Below, one piece after another: positions 35,785-45,159 of a stretch of DNA of 64,000 bases. The number at the start of each line of letters is the position of its first letter. Positions within the stretch are counted from its first letter, which is position 1. The translations under genes and the position numbers were made by a program. Origin of the DNA: Struthio camelus (Eukaryota > Chordata > Aves > Struthioniformes > Struthionidae); assembly GCF_040807025.1 (NCBI RefSeq), contig NC_090967.1, positions 5,020,001 through 5,084,000 of the forward strand. Reading direction: 5' to 3'. The notes under the pieces were generated by a model, which did not search any database, had not been told where the DNA came from, and worked only from the letters and a program-made list of their open reading frames with translations.

Positions 35785-36145
35785 CTTTCTTTTTTTTTTT
35801 TTTCCTTTTCTTCTGCTGGCTCATGAGTAAATTCAATAAAACAGCAGGAGATTTGTTAGGATTAAGGTCAAATAAAAAGCGAAAAGGCGATTGGATTTGT
35901 TTTATGATTGATTATAGAAAGTGCAGATATTTATTAACAGCCAACGGGATAACTGTCAGAATGATTCTATATCAACAAAAAAAACAGAAGATGAGTCAAA
36001 TCTTCTCAGTGTTGTGGGAACAAGATTAAACCAAATACAATTGATGCAGCAAATAAAGATGTCAATGTTAACAGCTGCTATATAATTCCAACTGGTCAAT
36101 CTCATCTGAAATTATTTATATATATAAATATATATACATATTCAT
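35785..36145. promoter_or_regulatory. AT-rich candidate conserved element
   Basis: Starts after a poly-T (about 35,790-35,804) and ends in an AT microsatellite (36,112-36,142). Between them are AGGATTAAGGTCAAATAAA (nuclear-receptor half site AAGGTCA next to a homeodomain-like core), TGATTGATTATAG and CAGATATTTATTAACAGCC. Further on are ATAACTGTCAG (MYB or MEIS-like) and GATGAGTCAAATC (AP-1-like). An 89-codon frame (35760-36029) crosses it without a recognised domain. No repeat body was seen. Confidence 0.4.
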
Positions 36146-36344
36146 ACTTTTTTTTTTGCTTTTTAAGGAGTCTCTGCCAATTGCAAATGCTGTCAGTGCC
36201 ATAATTCAGGAGTTGAGTCATCTTGTCTGTCTGTACAACATCTGACACATCTCAAAGGAAGGGAGCAATGCAGAGGCTGCAGTGCCCTGAGGAGGGTCCC
36301 ATGGTGGCGTTGGGATCCTTGGGTCCTACCTGGGTGCTGCCTTG

Positions 36345-36432
36345 GGCTTAACTGTTCTCTGAGTCAGTTTTCCTACCTGTAAATGCTTTTGCTTTCAAAA
36401 GAGTGCTTTGAAATTTCTGGATGAAACAGCTC
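36345..36432 (+). repeat. MIR-type SINE fragment
   Basis: GAGTCAGTTTTCCTACCTG (36,360 onward) followed by GAGTGCTTTGAAATTTCTGG and ATGAAACAGC reproduces in order the core and 3' section of amniote MIR (cagtttcc..ctgtaaa, then gtgctttgagat..ggatgaaa). The copy is diverged and partly deleted in the middle. Confidence 0.6.
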
Positions 36433-39400
36433 ATGGGAATCCAAGAAGCCCTTGTGTTGCTACAGTGGGTCATGATACCTCTGGCTCTCACAAGGGTCTG
36501 GGCCTCTCCACTGCCATTCCAAAGTGTTTTTTTTCTCTGACAGTCCTAGAAAAGCACATTCGTGGAGGCAGGGGGTCGCCACGCAGGGCGCTGAGCCCGC
36601 TTTGCGGAGGAGTACCCTGCCCTCCCTCCCCCAGGCTATTCTGATCCTCCTCCATCCATCTGCAAGTGGCTTGCTATTAGTACAGAGCTATTAAAATTCA
36701 AGGTCAGATTTGATTCTATATTGATCATCACGAGGTAAATTAAAGACGTCTTTCTTCTCTTCTTCTTGTGTTACAGTGCCAAGAGGCATCCCACTGCTCT
36801 CTTTTGCAAGCTGCTGCTGCTGCCCAAGTGTCTCCTTGGACGGGAACTGCTCTAGCCACAAAGGTTTCATGTCTCCTGTTAAAGAAAGAAGCTCCAGGCT
36901 TCAAAAAAGCAAAAGTGACTCTAGCTTGGAAGACTGTTAAGGCTGTTGATTAAATGGAGGTCTGAGCTGATGTCCAGTCTTCCCTGCTTGTATCTCTATC
37001 AGAAAGGACTAGGCAGGGCCAGGCATGTGACAGCTCTGTCCATTATACAGGGTTTGGCTCTTCTAAAGCACAGTGTGGACACCTTGTGTCCCCTCACAGT
37101 TCAACCTAAAATGTAGGAATAACCCCCCCCTCTCCCTTCCCCATGGCTCAGCACCTGCAGATCTCAACTCCTGGCACTCACAGGAGAGCTCAGCTCTGAG
37201 CATTGTTTTTTGCAGGACTGGAGCACGTCAAAGCTAAACCTGCAGTTGGGGTCTGCTGCACCAGGCTGGGAACTGATGCCAGTTGTGACTTCACTGGGAG
37301 CTGTGGGACAGGACTCCTGATGCTGACTGGGACAAGAACAGAAAGTCCCTGACAAGTCTTTTCCTAAAGCATCAGCATCTTCCAAATTGTATCTGCTTAT
37401 ACTTTGCCAGTGACTCATTCGTTGATGTTCTGTCCCATAGGTTACTTTAAAAACAGGAATAATTATGCTGCTAATTATCATTTGAATTATTCATTTTGTC
37501 CCCCTCTCCCTTTCTCCTGGAAGAGGGAGATGCATTGTCAGTTGTGGCTGTCCTTGCACAGCGTGATTAGATGCTCTCTCTTGTGCAGTGACGGGAGAGA
37601 TCTCATCAAAATCAGCTTCCAAAAATGGAACCAGAACCAGGAACTGCAAAGGTTTCAACAAGTTCAAAACCTCTCCTCTTCAGACACATGAACATGCACA
37701 TGCACCCACGTACACGCATGGATACACACACACATTAACCACACACAAAAACACCTTCGTCCTCACCATATAAATAAATCTTTTTCCTCAGCTGAAGCAG
37801 AATGTAGGCTCTAATGAGATTGTGCGTGTGTGGCGCATGTATTTGTATGTGTTTTTCTAATTATATCTTTTCAAATAAGATTAACCATCCTTCAAGGCTG
37901 GACATCTTTCCAATAGGTGAATGTTTGAACTCCAGGGCTGACGGTAACATGAAAAATTCTCCCTGTCACAGGCAGAAAAACAAATCATGTGGTTTTTTTC
38001 CTGAGGAAAAACATTGCAGTGAAATTACTGTTCTCTACGATGTTGCTAGAAACCCAGTCAAGGAGAGCCCAGCTCTCTTCTCATTCAAGCTGGGGCAAAT
38101 CAGGACTAACTCCAAAGATGCTCATGGCATGAAGGAGGTGTGAAGTCACTTTGACAGGTGACCTTGGCAGGTGATTCCTATTATTGGTTGTAAGATCTCC
38201 TGAAAGGTCAGGGCTCTGCTTTATGGATACCATAGCATGGGCTAAGGATGGAGCTGTTCAATGGGATGGTCTGAATAGCCTCTGTCTCAAGAGGCTCCTG
38301 AAAGCTGCCCCCCTGGAGGACATACGCTGGACAGACCCCTCACCACCTTCTGCCCTATGTTTGCAGTAACGTCCCTCCGCTTCCCTGTGCTCAGGGACGT
38401 GGGCGTGTTTGTGCAGGGGACGGATGCACATCAGCAGCCACAGCGAAGATTCCCATCTGCTTCACGCCTCCTCTCCAAGCATCACCTGCAGAAACCCATT
38501 AACTTGAACAGGCTTGTTCCTTTATCAAGGATTCCTTAAGAAGATCTCGCTGCTTGGAAAGCTGCGAGTGCTTCAGACGACATGTCTGCACTTCACAGCT
38601 TTATTGTTTAACAGGTCTGATAACAGCTCTGCCTATCACACCAAGAGCTGCCCCATTCAGGCAACAGGTTCGTTCCTTTATCAAGCATCAATCTAAACGG
38701 ATTCCACCCTGGAGACTCAAGAAAGAAGGTGCACAGTTAGGTTATTATTCTAACAGCTCTTTGCTGATATCATGTTGTTGTTTCACTGTATTTAAATCGT
38801 CAGAAAAAAGGACACAGTTTCTCTCTCTCTCTACACCATTATCCTTTGCTGAAACAAAGTCTGACGAATGTGTCGAGGAAAGGATTTATCAAAGCCAACA
38901 ATCCAATACTTTTATTTCCTTCTTGTCAGACACAGGGCCCTTATTCAGCTCTTTTATAGGAACCCTGGATTTTCCAGCCTGGATCAAACCCAATCTCTGT
39001 CTCAAATAGTGGCCAGCTTCCCTGGCGTCCATGGTAGCATGCAAATCCCCTGCAACAGAAGCACTGGCGGAAACCCAGCCAGTCAGAGCTTTCCTTTTCC
39101 CCCTCCAGGAAGATGCGGCTGACGCATCGGAGCAATGAGGTTTATCTCCTTTCCAAAGATTTTAATGCCCATCGATCTTTGCCCTGTTCTGTTATTTAGC
39201 CTGGGGAAAAGTAAATGAAACACTGTGAAGTGGGCTAAGAGGCTGCTGCTCTGGTTCAGGAGTTTACACAGATACTGCACTGGTGCAAATGATTTTGCAA
39301 GATGGCCATCAGGCTAGTGCAAGGGTGCGTTTTGCTCTTTCCCACCATGACCGTGGAATATTTTTACTACTTACACATATGGCCAGCTGCTCATTGCTTT

Positions 39401-40055
39401 AACTTTGCTTTACCCTCGGGCCCAAAGAGATCCTGAGACCAGGTGCTCCATGGTTTAACGGGGAAGTGCTGGGAAACTTTCTGGCCCTGGGATCCAAGTT
39501 AAAGGGGCTGCTCTTCAATATTATGAACTATCCCCCTGTGCAAGCACACAGGAGAGGGCAGCAACTGGTTGAAAAGCTCCCTTCCTTCTCTCTGCCCACC
39601 TGCAGCTCAACCAAGCAGGATGCCAGGGAGGCGCTTCCCGGATGCACAGAACGAGGTGTGGAAGCCTTCTGCCTTCAGCTTTCCTGCGTTGATCTGAAGT
39701 CCTCACTGACCACTCAAACTAACCCCAGGGAGGCTGAACTGCTGCTATCCAGTTCCCCAAGGGGTTTGCCCAGCCTCAAAGCAAGGAGAGGAAGAGCTAG
39801 AGGGGAGCAGCTCCGAGTGAGACAGCTGCAAAGGGAAGGAGGTGCGGAGACAGGGAGGGAGAGAGCTAAACAGATGGCTGGGGGAAGAGATGGTGAAAGA
39901 GGAGCGAAGCAGACAGATGGAGGACAGAGAGGAGTGGGGTGAGTGACATAAGCAATTCGCTGCTTGTTCATATTTAATCAAGAATTTGTTGCTGCCGCTA
40001 TTTGCATTTTGGCATTATTTGTTTTACAGCAGTAACCAGGCCCTGCCAAAGGCCA
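36433..40055. other. Gene-free stretch with minor repeats
   Basis: Contains an AT-rich patch at 36,675-36,750, a CA-rich tract at about 37,690-37,755, and a CT run at 38,818-38,832. GTTCCTTTATCAAG occurs twice (38516-38529 and 38672-38685). A splice-acceptor-like pyrimidine tract ends in CAG at 36,776, but no matching exon was recognised. The 151-codon frame 38554-39009 and the 158-codon frame 39466-39942 show no domain. A T-rich section at 39,965-40,030 just precedes the CpG island. Confidence 0.5.
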
Positions 40056-40059
40056 GGGC

Positions 40060-40430
40060 ACCGGGAGCTGCACGAACGCCCGGGGGTTCAGCCCTGCTCC
40101 GAGGGCCAGGCCGGGCCGACGCGTCTCGCGGCTGGGAACCGGGGTGAGGAACAGGGGTGTCCAGGCTCCCGATGGCCACAGAGCACAGTGCCTCAGGGAA
40201 GGAGATGGGACATGGCAGGGCCAAAGCAGACTCCTCTCAGGGACATCCACCTCTGAGGGGGAAAACGGCTGCTCACAGGTGGAGGGGGGAGGGGTGCTCC
40301 CTCGCTGACCAATCCCCTGCTGCCACCTGTTCGCCCCAACCAATCCCATCCAGCCTCACCTCAGGAGGCGTCTATAAATAGAGGCCGGCGCAGGCAGCGC
40401 CTCACTGTGGTGCTGGCGGGTTGGTGGTGT
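40060..40430. other. Isolated CpG island
   Basis: CpG is scarce for more than 10 kb on either side, yet it clusters here: CGAACGCCCGGG at 40,074 onward, GGCCGGGCCGACGCGTCTCG from about 40,108, and GGCGTC and GGCCGGCGC at 40,367-40,391. The island ends at the TATA-box promoter described separately, which strengthens the view that the CpGs mark a germline-unmethylated promoter. Confidence 0.7.
40305..40404 (+). promoter_or_regulatory. TATA/CCAAT core promoter
   Basis: Two CCAAT boxes in direct orientation (40309-40313 and 40340-40344) lie about 95 and 64 bases upstream of an initiator-like TCACTG whose A is at 40404. A TATA box TATAAATA (40373-40380) starts 31 bases before that A, the expected spacing for RNA polymerase II. 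The surrounding CTATAAATAG (40372-40381) also fits a MEF2 site. E-boxes CAGGTG (40276-40281) and CACCTG (40324-40329) flank the CCAAT region. The arrangement is typical of a regulated, tissue-specific promoter. An old LTR promoter is the chief alternative, since I cannot see a paired LTR or its ends. Confidence 0.6.
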
Positions 40431-40462
40431 GGGGTCTGCTGTGTCCTGGAGCTCCTTGGCAG
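40404..40462 (+). ncRNA. Putative first exon of an unknown transcript
   Basis: If transcription starts at 40404, a 59-base GC-rich leader without an ATG runs to a strong splice donor, GGCAG/GTGAGA, with the intron beginning at 40463. A possible partner acceptor lies at 42,525/42,526. Without splicing, the first ATG (40470) opens only a short frame. The class is therefore unknown: a long non-coding RNA or the 5' untranslated exon of a gene beyond the window. There is no expression evidence. Confidence 0.35.
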
Positions 40463-40621
40463 GTGAGACATGACAGAGCAGGCTGAGCTTCTGGCTCTGA
40501 GAGTGGGCAAAGGCTCCTGCTGCCCCCTTAGCCCACCTCAGCTCCTGTGCCCTCCTCCAGTCGGGGAGGTGAGGCTGAAGGGCTTGCAGGGGGGCTCGGC
40601 AGGGCTCCTCTGCTAGGAGGA

Positions 40622-40651
40622 GGGTGTTTAGGGGGTGTTTGTGGGGTGTTT
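40622..40651. repeat. 11-bp tandem repeat, three units
   Basis: GGGTGTTT recurs at 40622-40629, 40633-40640 and 40644-40651, each 11 bases from the last, with variable three-base linkers. It lies about 160 bases past the putative exon 1 donor. Confidence 0.75.
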
Positions 40652-40720
40652 GCTTCTCTCTAGCCTTTCTGAGTGTTGCACGTGCTGCTGAGAGCCTGGC
40701 TGTGCAGCTTCTTGGCAGAG

Positions 40721-40842
40721 CAATCCCATTTGTGGAGGCAGCGGTAGGTAAACTGAGGCACAGCACGGTTACTGCGTGGTGCCTGTGGTCACGCAAGTGA
40801 GTCACAAGCCCGTTTGAGAAGGGAGCCCAGGAATCGAGATAA
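40721..40842 (-). repeat. MIR-type SINE fragment
   Basis: AATCCCATTTGTGG, then GGTAAACTGAGGCACAGC, TGTGGTCACGCAAGTGAGTC and GAAGGGAGCCCAGGAATCG follow in the order expected from the reverse-complemented MIR, from core to tRNA side. This is one of the better preserved SINE copies in the window. Confidence 0.72.
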
Positions 40843-41092
40843 CTTGTGATGTTACCTGAGGAAGGCAGCTGGAGCCAGAGAGCAGCAGTCACAGTGCAAA
40901 AGGGATTTTTTTTTCCTGCAATCCAGCTGTCTTTCACATATTGCACCTCTTTTCCCCCTAGCAAAGGGCTCTTTATTTTCATGATTGTTTCCAGACAGAA
41001 ATTCCAGCTTCTGAGTCCCACACAAAGCATAATGTCTTGCCAACTTGACATATCTCTAGCAATATCTGATGATATTTTAGGCCAGCTCTAGG

Positions 41093-41402
41093 AGGAATAA
41101 TAAGAATAATCACTAATATTTGTCAGGTCTACCTAGCCTTATGTCCTATGGGATCTCAAAGCCTGTTAGTAGAGAACAGGGCTAATTCGGCCCATCTCTG
41201 CCACCTGCATCCTGCTGCTGGAGGCAGGGTTTTAAATTTGCCACCTGAGCCTGTACTTGTCCTTTGGGTAAAACTAAAAAAATACCCTTTTTCCTATAGT
41301 ATCTTCAACTGCAAATGGGAAACTGAGGCACAAAGTGGGTAACTTGCTGCCAAGCAAATCAGTTGCAGAATGCGGGATTTACTAGTCTAGTCTTGCATCG
41401 TA
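41093..41402 (-). repeat. MIR-type SINE, near full length
   Basis: Reverse-oriented MIR features occur from the 3' tail inward. AGGAATAATAAGAATAATC leads, then GGGATCTCAAAGCC (the inverted 'ctttgagatc' word), GGGAAACTGAGGCACAAAG, and GTAACTTGCTGCCAAGC. Last is TCAGTTGCAGAATGCGGG (the inverted 'ctctgcc' side). About 100 bases in the middle (41,180-41,290) are less recognisable and may include an insertion. Confidence 0.66.
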
Positions 41403-41539
41403 TGGGTTGTGTTACATGGGGAATAGCTATTGGGAAGGCAAACATTGCCCACTACTTTATTGAAAGAAAAGAAAATGGGGAGGGGGGTGATTTGAAGAAG
41501 TTACAGGGGGAGGATGGGCTTTCAAAGGCAAAGTTCAGA

Positions 41540-42000
41540 TACAACTCTTTTGTTTAGTAGTAAGTTGAAACTGCCCTCTCATTTTTAAAGCAATTGTTTC
41601 ATTTCTGAGTGACTAAAAGACAAAAGCATCTGAAAGCCTCTCTAGATTTCTCTTGCTCTGTTTTGTTTTAATTGTAATTATGAAACTGTCCCATTATCAT
41701 ATTGTGATGCAGAGCCTTTCAAGTAATAAGAAATTCAAGTGAAGGCTTGATTGCCTCCCCTGAGAACAAAATGTGATGGGGAGGACAGAGGAAAGGGGGG
41801 GAGATGCAGACAAGTTTTATAATAATAAAATAAAGAAAAAATTAATCATGGATCCATTAGTGTTAATACAAATGCTTTATGACTCACCTCAATCATTTTA
41901 CATTATTTAATAACAGAAAATCATTATTTCCTGTGAGAATTAGGATAAAGCTTGGGGGGGGGGGGGGTGTTGTGTGTGTTTTTCACTTTTAAGGTAACGT
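41540..42000. promoter_or_regulatory. AT-rich candidate element with poly-G
   Basis: Low-GC block containing TAATTGTAATTATGAAAC (near 41,668), AATAATAAAATAAAG, TTAATCATGGATCC and CATTATTTAATAAC. A 14-base poly-G at 41,954-41,967 followed by a short GT run ends the AT-rich part. No repeat body was recognised. Confidence 0.3.
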
Positions 42001-42525
42001 TGTAACTAAAAATTGGCTGTCAGCTGTAGTTAGAGCAAGACAATGTGGGAGGATGCCTTCCCTTCTCCCAGCTATTTCCTTCTTGAGCCCCAGGCGTTAC
42101 AGGTTCCTGGGAAGGATGCTGGGCCTGCTTTATTTAGGTGATCCCAGAAGAGGGGAGGGATGGTACCCAGAGGAGTGGGGGATCATCTGAAAAGGCTCCC
42201 TGGGTAGGTCTTGCAACAGCTCTGCCCAGGCAGCTGGTATTGGTGTCCCCTGGTGTGGCACACTGGCTTTGCAGGAGCTGGAGGAGGTTCGAACACTGGT
42301 ACGTGTGCTGTCACAGTTGCTAGATGGTTGGTCAGAAGGGAGGGAGGTCTGGGGGCAGTGGGGGAGAGAGAGGCAAACATAAATTGGCTCTGTGATCCAG
42401 ACACCCAGGCACCTCTGCTAGACATGGGCTTTTGCCTCTGAAGTCAGTTAGTGTCGTCTTAAGCTGACCTCACATCTGTCTCCTTTGCTTTAATTTCTCC
42501 TGTTTTCTCTCTCTGTTGTTTCCAG

Positions 42526-42690
42526 GGATATTGCTACACTCATTAACATTGTTCCTTCTGAAGTGGCTTTTGATACTGTTACAGTCTGCCTCCAGGCCAG
42601 TGTTATGAAAGGATGGTTCTCTGGGAAAGGCATTCCCAAAATGAAACAAGATGCTTTTCCCCAGCTGGGTGACTAGTTTCCAGCTATATC
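42526..42690 (+). other. Candidate second exon behind a strong splice acceptor
   Basis: A long pyrimidine tract (TCTCCTGTTTTCTCTCTCTG, 42,497-42,516) ends in TTTCCAG at 42525. It is followed by a 49-codon open stretch up to a TAG after 42,670. The stretch contains only a 23-residue frame from its own ATG, with no recognised domain. Possible downstream donors are CCTGTAAGC near 42,962 and GCGAGGTAAAG near 43,190, so the exon end is undefined. It lies about 2 kb after the putative exon 1. The signal is by eye only. Confidence 0.22.
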
Positions 42691-43689
42691 AATGAAGGAG
42701 TATGGAGAGGCCTTCATCTGACTGGGGGGATCCTGCACTAATTTCAGTGGTCAAGTGTGACCCAATGCAGGGTAGCTCTGGGAAGACAGATGTGTGGAAA
42801 GATAGAGGAGCCATAAGCAGGTTGTTAGCTGCATCCAGGCTGCTTTCCCACACCTGCAGCCAGTCTGTGCTCCCTCCCAGCTGTGGTGGGAGCTGAGCCC
42901 TGTGTGCTTGCGGGCCCCTCTGTTGTGGGGGGGGAACGAGGGAGCTCCTGGAAGTGGCATCCTGTAAGCAAAGGCTGTGTGAATGCCCTTTTGCAAGGGA
43001 CCAGAGATATCTCCTCGCAGGAGAAGCAGAGTAACACAAGGGTGCTCTCTACTGATTCCAGCTTTTCAGGTTGGGGGAGCTCATCCTCTCCTAAACAGCA
43101 GAGGCTAATGGGAATCGTGCTTATACTTGCTAGAAAGGCAGGGTTTAAGCCAGAGGGTTACGTGCTACCTGCACATGGCCCAGTGCATTGCGAGGTAAAG
43201 GGATTACACGCAGCTTAATCTGGAACTGTGGCTGCGTGAGCAATTAAACACCAGTGATTTCTCCAGCTATGAAAGTTCATGCTGAAAGCATTACATTCCT
43301 CCTGTTGCCATTTTACCTCCTGCTAATGAAAAGGAATGTGAGTATTATCTGCAGCTAAATCCTAGAAGTAGCTGAAGCCAGCCTCAGTGGAAATTGGAAG
43401 GTGACAAAGTCATCCTGTGGCAAAGCTCCCACTTGTTGGGGGCCCTTTGGAGAACGGCTGGTCTAGGGTGCTTTCATAACCCCCATCTTCCTGGCTGCTG
43501 AACTGTGGTATGCTAGGCCTCAGGGAGGGGACTCAGCTCATGTAGATGGCTGCACCTGAGCCACCATTTGATCTCCCCTTCTAAAGGGAGCCCATCTGCC
43601 AGGTGGGGGGGGGGGTCCCAATCAAAATCAGACTGCCTGCCCCAGCTCTGCCCTGACTTGTCATGGCATTTACTTTTACTTCCTGCCCC
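42691..43689. other. Gene-free stretch
   Basis: Mixed sequence with short antiparallel frames (42689-43039 minus, 42883-43218 plus) and an 11-base poly-G at about 43,605-43,615. A section at 43,230-43,340 is AT-richer. Nothing else was recognised. Confidence 0.5.
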
Positions 43690-43802
43690 AGTTCTGCTGT
43701 GCCTCAGTCTCTGCAGCTGTGAAACAGGGATAATTACCTTGATTCAGACTTACTCTTCTCTAAAGTGCCATAGTAGCTTATTGGAAAGCACTACAAAGAC
43801 GG
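43690..43802 (+). repeat. MIR-type SINE fragment
   Basis: CTGTGCCTCAGTCTCTGC, then GCTGTGAAACAGGGATAAT and TACCTTGATTCAG follow the MIR core order (gtgcctcagttt..ctgtaaaatggggataatannacct). The 3' portion after 43,745 is weaker. Confidence 0.58.
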
Positions 43803-43984
43803 AGACCTACACTTCCATTTGAAAAGCAGGTTGAAATAAATACGTTTCCTACCAAAGCCTGATAAAACAGGATCTTTGTGTCTCATACTTGCAGAATTGT
43901 CTGTGAGTGTTGACTTAAATAACAGCTTGCAATGTCCTTGTTCCTGAAACTGAAGCTGTTTGTATGATGAGCATCTTCCTGCCT

Positions 43985-44216
43985 CCCCTCCCTTCCCCCA
44001 GCTACTACTGTCCTGGGGTGCCAGGTGCTTTATGTGCTTGAGACAAGAACCAATGTCTGCCTCCAAATGCTTACAGACCGTAGGCAAGGGAGGAATTATT
44101 CTTCTTTCCTCGTCATGAGGAGCTGAAGGACAGAGGTGAAGGTGGTTTTCCAGGGAGCTCAGCTTCTCTGTCAGGGCCAGGGAAGGCACTGACTTTTTTG
44201 TCTCAGTCCAGTGTTT
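43985..44216 (-). repeat. MIR-type SINE, long copy
   Basis: GGGGTGCCAGGTGCTTTATG and then AATGCTTACAGACCGTAGGC resemble the 'gtgctaggcgctgtac...agcttacagtcta' section of amniote MIR. They are followed by GAGGAGCTGAAGGACAGAGG, CCAGGGAGCTCAGC and GTCTCAGTCCAGTG in the expected order. The order and spacing make this one of the clearest SINE copies here. Confidence 0.72.
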
Positions 44217-44240
44217 TAAACAAACAAACAAAAACAAACC
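44217..44240. repeat. (AAAC)n simple repeat
   Basis: About 24 bases of CAAA/AAAC units immediately after the SINE end. Confidence 0.8.
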
Positions 44241-45124
44241 CCTGCTGTCTAGGGAGAGACCAGTTGCTGAATCCAGCTGTGGGAAACATGACATGTCACC
44301 ATTTCAGTGAGGGCTGGGGAAGAGCTGGGAAGAGCTCATGCCTGACTGAGGGCATCCTGAGGACGCCTTCGCTGGTATCTGTTTACCTGCGTGCTGTAAT
44401 TGCTCCAGCTATTTGCTACATGAGGAGTCAGGAAAGTGACAGAGGCAAACAGGACACCCAATTTTCTGTGAAAAGTTAACTTTTCCAATTGCAGTTGAAA
44501 GCTGAGTTCTTTTGACCTAATTTCCCACTCCAAGGGTTAACCGCTCTCTGTGGTATGGCAGGCCCTCCAGTGAGTGCAGCCAGACAATGCCATTTAAGTG
44601 AATGTTCCTAGCCTACAGAAGTCCTGGAGATAGCTCCATCTTGCTCACAGTAGGTGTTACATTAGCTGCTCAAACCATATTCCAGTAAATTAGAGCTGGG
44701 CTGATTTAGACAATCACTGGGTCATTCTTTCCTCCAATTCCCAGTCTCACACAGAGATAACAGCAGCTGGGGGAAAGCAGGGAGGTGGACGAATAGCAGC
44801 TTGCTTGCTTATTAGGGGTTAGATGCAGTCTTGAGCCTGTGATTTGTAGAACGCGACTGATACCAGCAACAAAAGCCTCAAAGTTAGATGCAGTATTTGT
44901 TTCAGGTCTAATAAAGACACTTAAACAAACGCCGAGCACTTTTTTCCTCAGAGGTAAATAAAAGCGCTAAAACGCCATTGTAAGTCAGAATGAAACCCAT
45001 ATTGGGCAGGACTTTAAGGGTGAAAGCTAGTCAGTCCGTGGCTGGTTTGAGGTACCCAAAGGAAGGCATGGCCAGAGCCCTGAACTAGGTGCCAGTGCTG
45101 TGCGCTGCGTGACTCCAGGCATTA

Positions 45125-45159
<35 letters not shown>

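Noticed and set aside
42285..42305. GGTTCGAAC as a tRNA T-arm, and GGTTCGAGC near 17,945
   Set aside because: No A-box, anticodon arm or acceptor-stem pairing at tRNA spacing around either one.
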